A stretch of 64,000 bases of DNA from Batkoa obscura (GCA_030770535.1 JASVEC010000015.1:682001-746000), one strand, 5' to 3'; positions 23,375 to 34,616 are shown, counted from the stretch's first letter. The notes: generated by a model from the letters alone, not told the origin. Program-made: numbers and translations.

Positions 23375-24650
23375 TCAACTACTTTCTCTTAGCTTTTGAA
23401 TTTTCTCTTTAACTTCATCAGGGATAAAAAAATCTTCTACAAATTCAGTTGCTCCCTTAACGACGGAATATTGATCAATATCAGTTACTCCATTCTCACG
23501 TAAAAATAATTCATCCACTAAAAAATTACCACTGAATTAAAGCATAACCAGTTAATATCATATAATAAAGGACTGGATAAGATGCTTACGTAAATTTCTT
23601 GCTGTCTTTATTAAATACCATATGTGCAGAATCAGCAATGATCTCTGGGGTACTAAAAAATATCAACTTAATCAGCTTATAATAAATCCAATTTACTTAC
23701 CGACAAAGCTCTGGTTTATTCATTGATTCTAAATAACTAATTTAGTATAATATTAACAAGAAATAATCCGCTTACCAATCATCTGTAAAGCTGCCGTCAT
23801 AATCGCAGTAAGTGGCCATAATGCATTCACTGCAATACCATCTTTTTTAAGTTCTCCTGACATACCAAGTACACACATTGACATACCATACCTAAAACGC
23901 ATTAAATATAGCTCGTAAAAAACGAAAAATACCATACTTTGCCATAGTGTAGGCACTATGGTTTTGAAACCATTTTTGATGCATGTATAGTGGTGGAGCA
24001 AGGTTTAAAATATGTGGGTTACTACTCTTTCTTAAGTGAGGAATAGAGTGCTAAGAGTAGTTTAAAAGTAAATAAAATTGATGTTCTATAAATGAGCTAG
24101 CAACAAACTTTAGATACCAGCCAAGTACCACGGGTATTGATTTGATGCATCAAATCAAACTTTTTCAAAGTGGTTTCTTCGGTATTTGTTAAACTAATAG
24201 CGGAGGCTTTTATTATTAACATCTATTATTAAATAAAAAACAGATTAGCCTTACCATTATTAACTAAAATATCAAGCCTACCAAACTGTTTCACTGTTTG
24301 ACTAATGGCGTCAGCAATCTGTTCTTCGCTTCGAATATCACAAATTATGGGCAATGCTTTTCCTCCTGCTTTTTCTACTTCTTCAGCTGCTGTGTAGATT
24401 GTTCCTGGTAGCTTAGATAATGGCATTAATAAGCTTTCTGTTTCTTTTTTATTTTATTCGCTTACCTTTGGATGCGCGGTGGTTGTCTTTGCTGCTATTG
24501 CTACATTTGCTCCATCTCTAGCTGCTCTTAAGGCTATTGCTTTGCCAATACCTCTATAAAATTAAATTAATTAACCTTTGCTCTTCTTTACATCCCATCG
24601 AATTACCTTGATGCTCCAGATATAAAAATTGTCTTTCCTTTTAAACTCAT
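23375..24650 (-). CDS. HSDL2-like short-chain dehydrogenase, copy B (nine exons)
   Basis: Inverted paralogue of the gene at 8831-10112 with the same nine-exon layout and the same intron phases. Read on the minus strand it shows FISGASRGIG (Thr of the TGxxxGIG loop replaced by Ser), PKLPGTIYTAAEEVEKAGGK, NNASAISLTNT, NTRGTWLVSK, HILNLAPPL, YTMAKYGMSM, GIAVNALWPLTAIMTAALQ and TGNFLVDE. Copy A has YNMSM where this copy keeps the family's YGMSM. The last residues differ from copy A (KEKIQKLRESS end). No stop or frameshift is visible, so both copies may work. Retained introns and a shared 3' flank show that the duplication was at DNA level, not by retroposition. Confidence 0.82.
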
Positions 24651-25006
24651 AACTTCTTTTTAATTAAAAAATATTTATGAGTTTTTAATTTTATACATGC
24701 CATCACTTTTGGCGAAAATTTAGCTCGGAAATAGGTTCCGGCTTCAAAGATTTTATTTTATAGTTTGCATTTATATTGTGAGTTCTAGCCAAGATACGTT
24801 TATAACATCTTTATTGTTTATGCATAGGATGGTTTTTGTAGAATTGGATAAATACTATCAACATAAAATAGTTAAAATTTAAAGTCAGTTTATTAGCTCA
24901 ATTTTAGTTACTAAATCCTATTTATCCGAAAGTACTAAATATCAATAAAATTAGAACTTCTCATTCATTCTTTTTCAAAACCTAACTACCATCACAAGCT
25001 ATTACA
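24651..25006. other. Divergent promoter region
   Basis: About 360 bp between the starts of HSDL2-like copy B (minus) and transcription-factor-like gene A (plus). AT-rich; no specific site recognised. Confidence 0.5.
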
Positions 25007-26917
25007 ATGAAACCTTTAAAAATCAAAAGGTACATCCATGATATCCAAAAAGACAAACTAAGATCTATAACAACTAAAAAAGTTAATATCAAATTCCTTG
25101 GATATCGCCTAACTGCCTTAGAAACCGAATTAAAGCAAACACTACAAAAGTTAGCTCAATATCAAACTATAATATTTACCACTTCTACCTCTCAAGCTAC
25201 AATTCAATCTAATTTCTCACACTTAAAGCAGATCAAAGACTATCTAATATGGATAATAAATCAGCTAAATGCCCATACCAATAGTGAGATTACTTCAGAA
25301 CAGCAAAAGTATATAACTAATATAGATAGCTTACTAACAACATATACAACTGAAAATATAGATAATATAATGACGTTAAGAACGCGTAGCGGAAGAAGCG
25401 GGGAGCACATAGATGTCAAGAACAGCTGCTTTGATTATGGGACTTACCTTGAGTCTGGTCTACATCATTATCGCTTCCTATTTCAAGGCTCAGGGCTTCA
25501 GTTTGAGCCTGATGAGTTATTAACCAATTTATACCAAAAAAAGGCTACTTTTGCAAACTATACTACTTTGGCAGTATTTGGATGCTATAATCAACATCAT
25601 TATGATAATGTACAGTTTCAATCTATATTTAAAATGGTTTATGGACAAGCATGTAAGCTTATGTATCAGAGTTTTAATCAGGTCGGATTTGATACATTGA
25701 GAATGTTGATGTTATGTAATGAGATGGCGTGTAACGAAGGAGATATTAAAGTAACTCGAAAATTGTTTCCAATTGCTGTTAGGATGGCTTATGCCTTGCA
25801 GTTGGACCAAGTTCATTTATCACAGTTGGAAATGAGCTCAGAGAGTGAAAGCGAATTGATTATTAAAAAATGGAAAGTATGGAACAGTATGATTATATTC
25901 TATTTTACTAATCAAGAGTTTTTGATGGATAAATGTTTAAATATACGGCTGAGTGAATATAATTTGAAACTGAATAGTTTATATCAGTTAAATAATCAAT
26001 ATATCAACGATTTGAACTATAGTGCTTCTTTGGTTCGATTGCATATTCAAGAAATGCTATTAATCATTTGCAGTGATATTGATCACGAGTTAACGGCTCA
26101 ATATAATTTAAATCAAAAGAATTATAATATTGAAAGAATACAAATGATATTATCAAATTATTTTATACCATCAGTTAATTATTTAGATTATCAATTGAAG
26201 TTAAAATATAAGGTTAAAAACTTGGATAATTGTTTATGTCGTTTTAAAGACACTACTGTTGATTCATTAATTTATTACCATAGTATTAAAAATAGCCTTT
26301 TAATATACATGATTCAAATTTATATTATTACTCCTGGCATTATCACAGCACCTACCCCTGGTTTTATTACTAATAAAAATGTACTTATATTGATTGAAGT
26401 AGCTATCAAAATACACACCATTTATTTAATAATAATTTACAACTATTTTCAACAAGTAGTAAATCGACTAAATTCACACTCAAAAACTAATAATCTAATT
26501 CACAGTATTCAATTTTATTTAAACCGCCAACAGAATTCAATTCACACTCGACTGTCTATCCACTTAACTCAACTCATCTTTAAGACAATTCAATTGGATT
26601 CTCTTTTACACGCATTTCACATCTTTTTAATAGCCATTTCGGTTAAAGAGTACCAATTAAACTCTCTCTTCTCTTTGGAAAAGATTCGGTATTTTCAACA
26701 TTGTATACTTGAAATTATATCCATCATCCAACTTTTAGTTGATTTACAAGGTGCTCAAAGCACCTTTAATATGGCTCCAATTTACGCTACCATTAAAAAC
26801 TCAATTGCTAAGTTTGAATTGTCTGATGAGTTTACTAAGGAAATCCAATATAGATTTAATTTAGATACTCCTCCCACTCAATCCCATCCTCTTGTTGCAA
26901 TGGAAAGTACTTGCTGA
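25007..26917 (+). CDS. Fungal-specific transcription-factor-like protein A, 636 aa, no zinc cluster seen
   Basis: Single exon. Basic N-terminus (LKIKRY...KDKLRS...KKVNIK) leads into a coiled-coil-like helix (about 30-55), then KDYLIWIINQL, the block RTRSGRSGEH (125-134), DYGTYLESGL (143-152) and a long helical region resembling the fungal_trans middle-homology region: Y-x-x-A-x-x-x-M-Y, F-D-T-L-R-M-L-M-L, VRMAYALQL, KKWKVWN. Known: that region regulates Zn2Cys6 activators. The expected Cys6 cluster is missing from the N-terminus, and I find no upstream exon that supplies it. A clear paralogue of the convergent gene at 26856-28769. Function (activator, repressor partner or inactive relative) is inference. 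Confidence 0.65.
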   Translation: MKPLKIKRYIHDIQKDKLRSITTKKVNIKFLGYRLTALETELKQTLQKLAQYQTIIFTTSTSQATIQSNFSHLKQIKDYLIWIINQLNAHTNSEITSEQQKYITNIDSLLTTYTTENIDNIMTLRTRSGRSGEHIDVKNSCFDYGTYLESGLHHYRFLFQGSGLQFEPDELLTNLYQKKATFANYTTLAVFGCYNQHHYDNVQFQSIFKMVYGQACKLMYQSFNQVGFDTLRMLMLCNEMACNEGDIKVTRKLFPIAVRMAYALQLDQVHLSQLEMSSESESELIIKKWKVWNSMIIFYFTNQEFLMDKCLNIRLSEYNLKLNSLYQLNNQYINDLNYSASLVRLHIQEMLLIICSDIDHELTAQYNLNQKNYNIERIQMILSNYFIPSVNYLDYQLKLKYKVKNLDNCLCRFKDTTVDSLIYYHSIKNSLLIYMIQIYIITPGIITAPTPGFITNKNVLILIEVAIKIHTIYLIIIYNYFQQVVNRLNSHSKTNNLIHSIQFYLNRQQNSIHTRLSIHLTQLIFKTIQLDSLLHAFHIFLIAISVKEYQLNSLFSLEKIRYFQHCILEIISIIQLLVDLQGAQSTFNMAPIYATIKNSIAKFELSDEFTKEIQYRFNLDTPPTQSHPLVAMESTC

Positions 26918-28769
26918 ACTTTAGAATCTTATCAATCACATGAGCAATGTCGAATTGCGCCTTGGGGTTTTTGATATGGTTAATAATTTTTAAGACTTTA
27001 AGGATTTGAATAATTTTATGTTTAATATTTTGTTTATATTCTTTGCTTATGTCTGATAATAAGCATGATTGATTTGAAGATAAAAGTAATAGAAAAGTAA
27101 ACAATGGATACAGATAACAATCAAATTGTAACGAAGCTACATTTAAGTAAATCATAGCCTCGAATTCGTCAGTTGCAATCGGTGGGAAACAAGTGGCTAG
27201 ATATTCTTTAAGTTGTTGAAATGACTTTTCATTATGGTTTTGAGAAGAACTGAGATAAACCTGATTTAAGTAGATAAATGTATTTGCTTGAAGTAAATGA
27301 AACATTCGAATAGCAGCTTCTGATAATATGAGTAGTTCCTCTGTTGTCAAATCAATAGGCTGTGGATGATAATTAATTAACGGATAAATCAAAATGATTT
27401 GTAAATAATAAATTAAAACGCTTTCTTTAAACTGATGAAAAGTAGGATGAATTTTGCAACCTTGATTTTTAAACTGACAAAAGTATTTAGTGATGGTAAT
27501 ACTCCCTTGATCCATCTCATTAAGCTCTTTTCTTAGGAATCGGATGGAAGGTATGAAGTAGACTTTTAGTGTGTTTTGCATCTTATTATAAATTTCTATT
27601 GGTAGTCTAGCCTGATGGTAGGTTATAACCTCTAATTGTTTATAACTTCTTTTAATGTTCTTCATATGGTTTGACAGTACAATAACAATTTCGTGTAACT
27701 GAATGCGAAAGCAATCTAAAAAATTCAATAACCAAGTATCCACTGAATGGCTTTGAATCAAAGCTCGCAACTGCTCAAACTCCAATCCTTTGACTTCAAA
27801 ATCCCCGACTGAAGGTAGAGACGATAACAGCATATTATTCGTGACAAAAAATGCTCTTATACAATTCCATGTTATCCTTTTATGTAAATAAAGTTCTACA
27901 TCCTCATTTTGATCCACCAATAACCTATTTTCAATCCTTTTGTTCAGCCCTAATGAATACGCCATATTTAATAAGGGCATTGAAATCTTTTTTAGCAATG
28001 CAGTATCTGATTCATAAAATGTCAATGATGTCAACACCATCAAGCTTTTCAAATTTACAAAGCTAACTTCATTATAAACTTGATAAATGGATTTACACGC
28101 TTCATAATAGCTTTTTTTGAACATAGTCAGAAACCCAGGATCATTAAGAGATAAATAAAATACACAAAAAGAGGCCACCATTGCATGAGATTGGAAGTTT
28201 GGTTCTTTAGTTGTTAATATAGTGAGTACCTCTTCTCTACTAAAATAGAGTCCAGTGTCATACAGTCGACACTCAAGTGCATTTAAGCCACTCTGTAGCA
28301 AAGTTCCAAAATCCATACTTTTTAATACTATACCCACGTGCTCAGCCCCACGGCCTGCTCGATTTCTTAAGTCATAGATATATCTTCCATTGAATTTGAA
28401 ATAATCGTTTAGTAATATATCGAAGCTTTGTATTTCGGATTCCGTCAACGCTATACATTTTTGATTTAAAAGATGAAGTTTTGAGTTTGATTTAGCATGT
28501 TGTATTTGTCTTAATTGATTAATTATCCATTGTAAATAATTCTTCAATTTAATTAAGTTTAATAGATCTTGCGCATTATATTCAGTTGAATTGCTCCGTA
28601 TTGAAATCGAGCTGATCTGGTTAAAATAAAGAACTAGATGATCAAATGTAGCATCCAATTCGGTCATTCTAGCATTCATATCCTCTATTAAGGCTCTTTT
28701 CTTCGTTTTTGCCTTCCTCTTGGATATCCCAGCTGTTGTAGCTTCATATTCTAGTATTTTGAGCTGCAT
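26856..28769 (-). CDS. Fungal-specific transcription-factor-like protein B, 637 aa, no zinc cluster seen
   Basis: Single exon, convergent paralogue of gene A. Same order of blocks: basic N-terminus (SKRKAKTKKRALIEDMNARM, like the linker plus coiled coil that normally follows a zinc cluster), KNYLQWIINQL, RNRAGRGAEH (135-144), DFGTLLQSGL (153-162), YYEACKSIYQ, NLKSLMVLTSL, LLNMAYSLGLNK and KRITWN, then a matching C-terminal helix (AQFDIAHVIDKILKFSKYF). No Cys6 motif is seen. The last 62 bases of coding sequence overlap the last 62 of gene A in the opposite direction, so each gene's transcript must terminate within the other's coding region or beyond. Confidence 0.65.
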   Translation of the reverse strand: MQLKILEYEATTAGISKRKAKTKKRALIEDMNARMTELDATFDHLVLYFNQISSISIRSNSTEYNAQDLLNLIKLKNYLQWIINQLRQIQHAKSNSKLHLLNQKCIALTESEIQSFDILLNDYFKFNGRYIYDLRNRAGRGAEHVGIVLKSMDFGTLLQSGLNALECRLYDTGLYFSREEVLTILTTKEPNFQSHAMVASFCVFYLSLNDPGFLTMFKKSYYEACKSIYQVYNEVSFVNLKSLMVLTSLTFYESDTALLKKISMPLLNMAYSLGLNKRIENRLLVDQNEDVELYLHKRITWNCIRAFFVTNNMLLSSLPSVGDFEVKGLEFEQLRALIQSHSVDTWLLNFLDCFRIQLHEIVIVLSNHMKNIKRSYKQLEVITYHQARLPIEIYNKMQNTLKVYFIPSIRFLRKELNEMDQGSITITKYFCQFKNQGCKIHPTFHQFKESVLIYYLQIILIYPLINYHPQPIDLTTEELLILSEAAIRMFHLLQANTFIYLNQVYLSSSQNHNEKSFQQLKEYLATCFPPIATDEFEAMIYLNVASLQFDCYLYPLFTFLLLLSSNQSCLLSDISKEYKQNIKHKIIQILKVLKIINHIKNPKAQFDIAHVIDKILKFSKYFPLQQEDGIEWEEYLN

Positions 28770-29243
28770 CTCAAATTTTTTTTACAAAAGAATAGTTTTG
28801 TAAATTTATAGCTGTTCTTTGATTAATTTTTTGATCACGTATTTTTTTAAGACTCAATTTTGGAATATCTATATTTTTTTGTAATTAGCTTCTAGTTTAT
28901 AATTTAGCTTTTAGATTTTATTTATCTTTAAAAAGTAATACTGTTTATTTAGAGATAACTCCAAATAAGTTTGGTTTAACTTTAGGTTATAACGTTTATT
29001 TTTAATGATAGAGAAGCTAAAGAACAATAAAGAAAAAAGTAAAGTGAAAGTAAAAACTAGGTAAAAAATAATATTTTTATTAGTTTACACAGGTTTTTAA
29101 TCTTCTAACCTTTTGGCTTCCTAATTCGATCCAATTTTGGACTAGCTTCACACTTTATTGGTTAGAAAAGTAGAATGATTCTGCTATTATCAATAATTTC
29201 TAAAAAGTCCAAAAGCCAAATATTTTATCAAATTAATATTTAA
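28770..29243. other. Divergent intergenic region
   Basis: AT-rich region between the starts of transcription-factor-like gene B and the F-box gene. I looked here for a zinc-cluster exon of gene B and found no cysteine-rich frame. Confidence 0.55.
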
Positions 29244-30506
29244 ATGAAAATACAATTCGACTATTTACCAGATATCGTATTAGAAAGAGTGTTTCAACTA
29301 ATCAGACCAGAAGACTTAATTGATCTTAGCTTTTTGAGTAAATATTTATTCAGTATAATAAAGCGGGTCATCAAATCTAATTTAGCTTATTCTCTTTATA
29401 GTGATGGAAGATTTGATGAGTTACAAGTAAAGTTTATTCAAGAAAATGGCAAATTGATGAAAGAGCTACTTTTAGATGATCAAAATATTGGATTTATAAA
29501 GAACTGCCTCAATTTAAAGTGTATTAATATTATAGCATTTTACCAAAGTTATGATACAATTCCATCTAATATTAATATTGAACTACCAAAGTTAACGAAA
29601 TTATCTATAGATTTCTGTGAAGTTGCAAACATTTTAGAGTGTTTTAGTAATTATTTAAGCCAGATGGAAATAATTATAATTGGTGTAAATAGTGAAAGTA
29701 TTAAAGATGTTGTTAAGCATTTAAATCCAAACAAACTAAGATCACTCGAGATTGCTTGCAGAGAACTTTTTTTTAATCTTGACGGATTAGATATTATCAA
29801 ATCAAAATTTAACAAATTAGAAAAATTAGAACTATTAGCTTCAAAGAGCTTTTTCACAACTGCTGAACTAAATCCAAAGTTGAATTTCAATTCAAATTTG
29901 GAACTATCAATTAGCGGAAAGTTTGAGAATGGAGTAGGTATTCAAAGTTTTGGGGACCTAAAAAAGCTCAAGAGTATACAGTTAAGGGATTTGTCACGTA
30001 ATTTTTTCAATGACAACGATAATATAAAATTTATTGAGAAAAGTAATATTACTTCACTTGGGTACTCTAACTCTGGATGTCTACTTAGTTATGAATTTTT
30101 TAAGTCTTCAGCATTAAAAGAAATACATATTAAAAAATTCAAAAAAGAAGTCTTGAAAGGGATTCAAGGATTGCCAAATATCCAAATGCTTCATATTAGT
30201 AAAATAGCTTTAAATGAAATTAATCTTAATTATTTGAATTTGAATTTTTATAAATGTAAATATGTAAAAAAAATTTCAATTAATAATTTCAACACTACAA
30301 TTGGCAAGCTATTAACTTTTATCAAGTTATTTCCAAACCTTGAATTAATTAATGTTAGCTGTCTTACTCTTCAACATGCACTGTCAGAAATTGAATATCT
30401 ACCTACTACCCTAATACTGCTTGTTACTCGTATTGATCCTGTAACCTCTTTAGGTGCCTATAGGAGGCTAAAGAGCATCCCAAAATTAAATTTAATAGAA
30501 CTATAA
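29244..30506 (+). CDS. F-box / leucine-rich-repeat protein, 420 aa
   Basis: Single exon. Residues about 5-45 form an F-box (YLPDIVLERVFQLIRPEDLIDLSFLSKYLF), the Skp1-binding module of SCF ubiquitin ligases. The rest is a chain of degenerate leucine-rich units (for example LPKLTKLSIDFC, LRSLEIACREL, FNKLEKLELLAS, LKKLKSIQLRDL, LPNIQMLHISKI, FPNLELINVSCL), the likely substrate-binding part. The target is unknown. No break is visible. At least two decayed relatives follow downstream (about 32205-32935 and 35870-37108), so this belongs to a locally expanding and dying family. Confidence 0.8.
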   Translation: MKIQFDYLPDIVLERVFQLIRPEDLIDLSFLSKYLFSIIKRVIKSNLAYSLYSDGRFDELQVKFIQENGKLMKELLLDDQNIGFIKNCLNLKCINIIAFYQSYDTIPSNINIELPKLTKLSIDFCEVANILECFSNYLSQMEIIIIGVNSESIKDVVKHLNPNKLRSLEIACRELFFNLDGLDIIKSKFNKLEKLELLASKSFFTTAELNPKLNFNSNLELSISGKFENGVGIQSFGDLKKLKSIQLRDLSRNFFNDNDNIKFIEKSNITSLGYSNSGCLLSYEFFKSSALKEIHIKKFKKEVLKGIQGLPNIQMLHISKIALNEINLNYLNLNFYKCKYVKKISINNFNTTIGKLLTFIKLFPNLELINVSCLTLQHALSEIEYLPTTLILLVTRIDPVTSLGAYRRLKSIPKLNLIEL

Positions 30507-32204
30507 TGACTTAGTGATCAATTTGTAATGTTTATCATTTAATAGCTATGAATAATAGAATAAAACCAGATTAGAATAATTTTTCTACTTTTATTTTTTA
30601 CGTTTATATCATAAAATAATAATTCTGTCCCAATATTATACATAATTTTGCACATATGGTTTATTTATACTGAGTATTAAGACACTTTCTTTGTATTGTT
30701 TTTATAATAGGTCCTTTAGCTATTTATTTTACTTATTTTTAGAATTATCCTTTCTCTATAAAAGCTTTACAAAGATTTATAATGTTTTAATAAAGTTGTT
30801 AAAATTTATGATTACAAACATTTTATATGAACTTTACTATATACTTTAGACAAAAAAAACTATTATAGCTTTATTGGATTTGCAGCTAATTCTGATGATA
30901 TAATAACAGTATCAGAGCTAAAAAAAACTTTATAATAATGATATTTTTAATGATATTGAACTTAATATCTAGACTCTTTTTAGTTGTCTAGGCTATCAGG
31001 TAATACATCAACTTTATATTTTAACTAATAGTACCTATACTTAATTGTGTTTATTTAGTATTATTAAACATTTATTTAAAGCACCTATTACATTAAAACC
31101 CTTAGATGGATCTCACTACCCGACTCATCTACCTCTTAATACCCATCGTCTTACAATCTACATATACTTGAAAATTATAAATATCATAAGTACAATTTAA
31201 AAAATCCAAAATAAATTCCTATCGATAATCAATCAGGCATTGGTTTTATATACACAAATTTAAGAATTGTCGATGTAATTTAGAAACCATAGAGTTGAAG
31301 CTCTCGAAGACTTTGCTACAAAAAAATTAATAAAAAGGTAGAAGGTTGGTTAAGAGATTGACTGGTAAATATAAGAAAGTAGCAAATATTGTTCTATTGT
31401 AAGGAGTGCTTTAACACATATTACTTTCAGTGACTGAGATATTGGTAATCAAGGTAGACACAGTAATTTTGTCAAAATATAGGTATACTTCTCTAAAGGT
31501 TTGCTTATTTGGCCAAGTCTAAAATTTCGATTAATATTGTAACTAGTTTTCTCTATATTAATTTAACTTTAAATTGCAAAATTTATATGACTTAATAAAA
31601 TTAAATAATAAAATGATTATTTCAGATTGTTTAGATTTAATTCAGAATTTTTGCAAAAAATCGGTCATTTAATTTGACTTGATCAATATTTTGTTCAATC
31701 CAAATTTTTGACCTGTCTCTATTGTTTTGCTAAAAAGGCAAATTACTTTATCATAGCTCATAGTTTGTGAGTAGATTTAAAAGTTGATTGCAATCTTTGT
31801 TCGGTTTCAATTTAGTCCAAAATGCAACATAGTTCAAAGATTTACCAGACTGTCTGTTGGTAGTAATATTGACTAGTAGGCTAGAATATATACCTAATGT
31901 CCGCTTTTTGAAGAAATGCTTATGTGTCCTCACAAACCGAATTATTAATACTGTTCACTTTAGCCAGTTTACACAATTGGCAAATTTTGCAGATATCAAG
32001 AGAGATTTATAAATAAATATGAAGAATTAGTAAGGCATTTGATTGTAGCTGAAAAAACAATCATTTTATTAAATCATTTTTTTAACATAATATCAATATG
32101 GTTTAAGGGTAACTTTAGTCTCGAAAAAGTACTGTTGGTATACCGGAATTAATTGAGCCAAATATATTAACAATTATCGGTTCTGCTTAAGTGACTTAGC
32201 TGTT
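30507..32204. other. Gene-poor, probable gene debris
   Basis: Short coding-like patches, for example plus-strand FIGFAANSDDIITVSELKKTL near 30870-30935 and minus-strand residues near 31750-31930, are broken by many stops. I cannot assign them to a family. No RNA gene or MITE copy seen. Confidence 0.4.
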
Positions 32205-32935
32205 TTCAGGGCGTTTGAAACAGATCAAATCACTCAAATTTAATGGAAGTGACATAGTCATTGATCCATTCGCTGGATTATTTGATTTAAAAATATTAAA
32301 TTAAAGCATTTTCTTAGACTTCTTTGAATAAACACGGTTGAAAAATATGAAGAATGAGCGTGTCATATTTAAAATCTAGAATAGCTATTACAATGTCTAA
32401 TGAATTTGATCTAAAACTGAGGTTTAGTTCGAATTTGGACTTATTAGTTGAAAGGCAGGTGGATGAAAATGAGATGGTATTTGAAAGTAGCAAAGCTGTT
32501 AACTTGGGCTTCTTTGGCCTGCTTAATGCACAGAATTATGAACTTGTGATATTATCAGCATCAAGCAAGGATGTGTAAAAAGGTGTAGAGTATAAGTGAT
32601 AAAATAAATTTACAACCTACCAAATATCTAAAGTATTTTCTTTGATACAAGAGAAGTAAAAAAGTCATCAATAAGGAGGGATTTATTTCATACATGTAAA
32701 TATATTATCAAATTATGCTTGACAATTTTAAAGGTATTACTGATCAATCCTTAAATTTTATATCCGTGTTCCAAAATCTTGAAGTACCTCGAATCAACAA
32801 AACTAAAACTATACAAAATGTAGGAAGTCTACATCATCGATCTATAAACTCATTGTCTCTTGTTTCTCCTTTTAGAAATAATATGACCTCTGAGGCTTTT
32901 GAAATACTAAACACTACTACAAATCTATTTTAGTT
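32205..32935 (+). pseudogene. F-box/LRR pseudogene 1 (decayed, N-terminus lost)
   Basis: Patches aligned by eye to the intact gene at 29244-30506: RLKQIKSLKFNGSDI...LFDLKIL near 32210-32310; FDLKLRFSSNLDLLVERQ...NAQNYELVILSASS at 32400-32575, matching the intact PKLNFNSNLELSISGKF...LKKLKSIQL block; and FISVFQNLEVPRINKT near 32755-32810, matching the intact FIKLFPNLELINVSCL block. Stops and frame changes separate the patches and the F-box itself is not found. Order and strand agree with the intact gene. Confidence 0.5.
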
Positions 32936-33329
32936 CAAGTCATAGTAAATTTATAGTTATTTTATTATGATTTTGAAAGCTATAACTACCTGACCTCTCC
33001 TCTTTTATCTTTTCTAAGCATTTCTGTTCTATTGAGCTTATACAGCATTTTAATATTTGAGTTTTTTAAAATATTGCAATCATAAATAGCTAAATAAATA
33101 TTAGTATAGTTTTTATAACAATTACATTGTTTTTTAAATGAATATCACCATTAAAATAATATCATGTGCAAAAATCAAGACAGAGAAATGATACTTTGTC
33201 ATTTAATATTGAATATAAGAGTAAACATTTTAAAATAAGCAAAAGTCGTGAATAAAGACATCCAATTTTAATCGATAACATGGAATGAACCCAATAACAT
33301 TGTGGCTTTACATTTTTATTTCAAAAATA

Positions 33330-33990
33330 GAATCCGAAGTTTGAATGGAGCAGCAAACATATTGTAAAGATTTTGAATGGAATTAAACCAGCTCTTTAAA
33401 ACTGGATCTTGACGATGTGTAACAAGGTCATCAAATGTGAGAATTGAAATTATTTGAGCTGGCTTAATATGAACAAACATAATATAATTTAAATAGTATG
33501 TTTTGTCACCTTCTGAGTACTTGTTTTTAAATTATATTTCACCGAAGGGAATAAACAAATTTTAAACTGCTTCTTTATAATTTTTTTTATTGATGGTAAG
33601 CTCTTCCAAAGTTGTTTTTAAAGTTGCTTCTTTAGTGACAAAAAAACACTCTTTTTCTTTATTTCCTAATAAATTATAAACATCCATAACTACTGCTCTA
33701 GCTAATGGCATAAATGTTGTTGAATAGTCTTCCAAAAAAGTAGCAAATAGCGACCATTAAGGAATAGTGGTTTTTCTGGATATTTTTCTCGAAGATAATC
33801 TGCTATCTTTAATGATTTGTAAGTGATAACCCTCCATCATCGAGTTTTATAAATAGTATCTTACTCCATCCTAAATTGCTTTAGATTTAGTTAAATTATA
33901 AAATATGTTTAAGTTATTACCTTAACCCTGGAATTCTTTTAGAAATTTCAGTATACGTAAGACCATGGGAGCCAAATTCTATCCCCTAAT
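33330..33990 (-). pseudogene. Glutathione S-transferase-like pseudogene
   Basis: On the minus strand, segments recall the fungal GST family related to the etherase type: an IADYLREKYPEKPLF block (the family's S-x-x-I-A-x-Y-L end of the thioredoxin-like half), followed by FLEDYSTTFMPLARAVVMDVYNLL and KEKECFFVTKEATLKTTLEEL (C-terminal helices), and DPVLKSWFNSIQNL at the end. Several in-frame stops and at least two frame changes interrupt it, and an apparent intron (gtaataac...caatttag) survives near 33885-33935. The N-terminal thioredoxin motif is not found. Family call is by eye. Confidence 0.5.
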
Positions 33991-34616
33991 AAATAAACTT
34001 AATATTTTATATCAAAATAGTAGTTTTCTTGCTTTATGTTTCAAAGTTAACAAACTGTACTACTCAAATGGACCGAAATGCTCACTATCCTTTCTATAAA
34101 ATCACAAAAACCAGACATCCTGATTTTTTAAAATTATTGAATTTTTATATATTTGTTTATGTCATCAAAGTAAAGGCTTTGAATGGTTTTGATTTTGTTA
34201 TATATCATTTTATATAACCTATTAAACTTTTAGTATTTACTATCAGGATTCCAGGAAGCTTTAGAGCTTGAAGTAAAATAACCCTACTGAAACAAGCTTT
34301 GCCTTAAGCCTTTTGGTTTAAACTTAAAACATTAACAAAGTTGATATATATGTAATATGGTTGGAGTTGAGATAATAGACTTTTGGTCTTTATAAATTAA
34401 TTGACTGTAATATTATGTAGCCCTATTTTTGTTGGTATCATACGTGTTCTTCCTAAATAGTAAAAGTATAAATGCAACAGTTGAAAAAATTCAGTTTGAT
34501 AATGCTTTACTTTTAGACTTGGCGAATATTTGGTATTAAAGTTATACCCTTACTGCTTCTTGAGCTACATCAATGATAATAGTTAAATAGGATTACTTAG
34601 TATAGGAACTTATGAA

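Noticed and set aside
23753-24426. Fragmented dehydrogenase-like frames that could be read as a pseudogene
   Set aside because: With nine exons resolved the frame is continuous and every family motif is kept, so the gene looks intact.
29651-29890. Minus-strand frame inside the F-box gene
   Set aside because: Shadow of the LRR coding sequence on the other strand.
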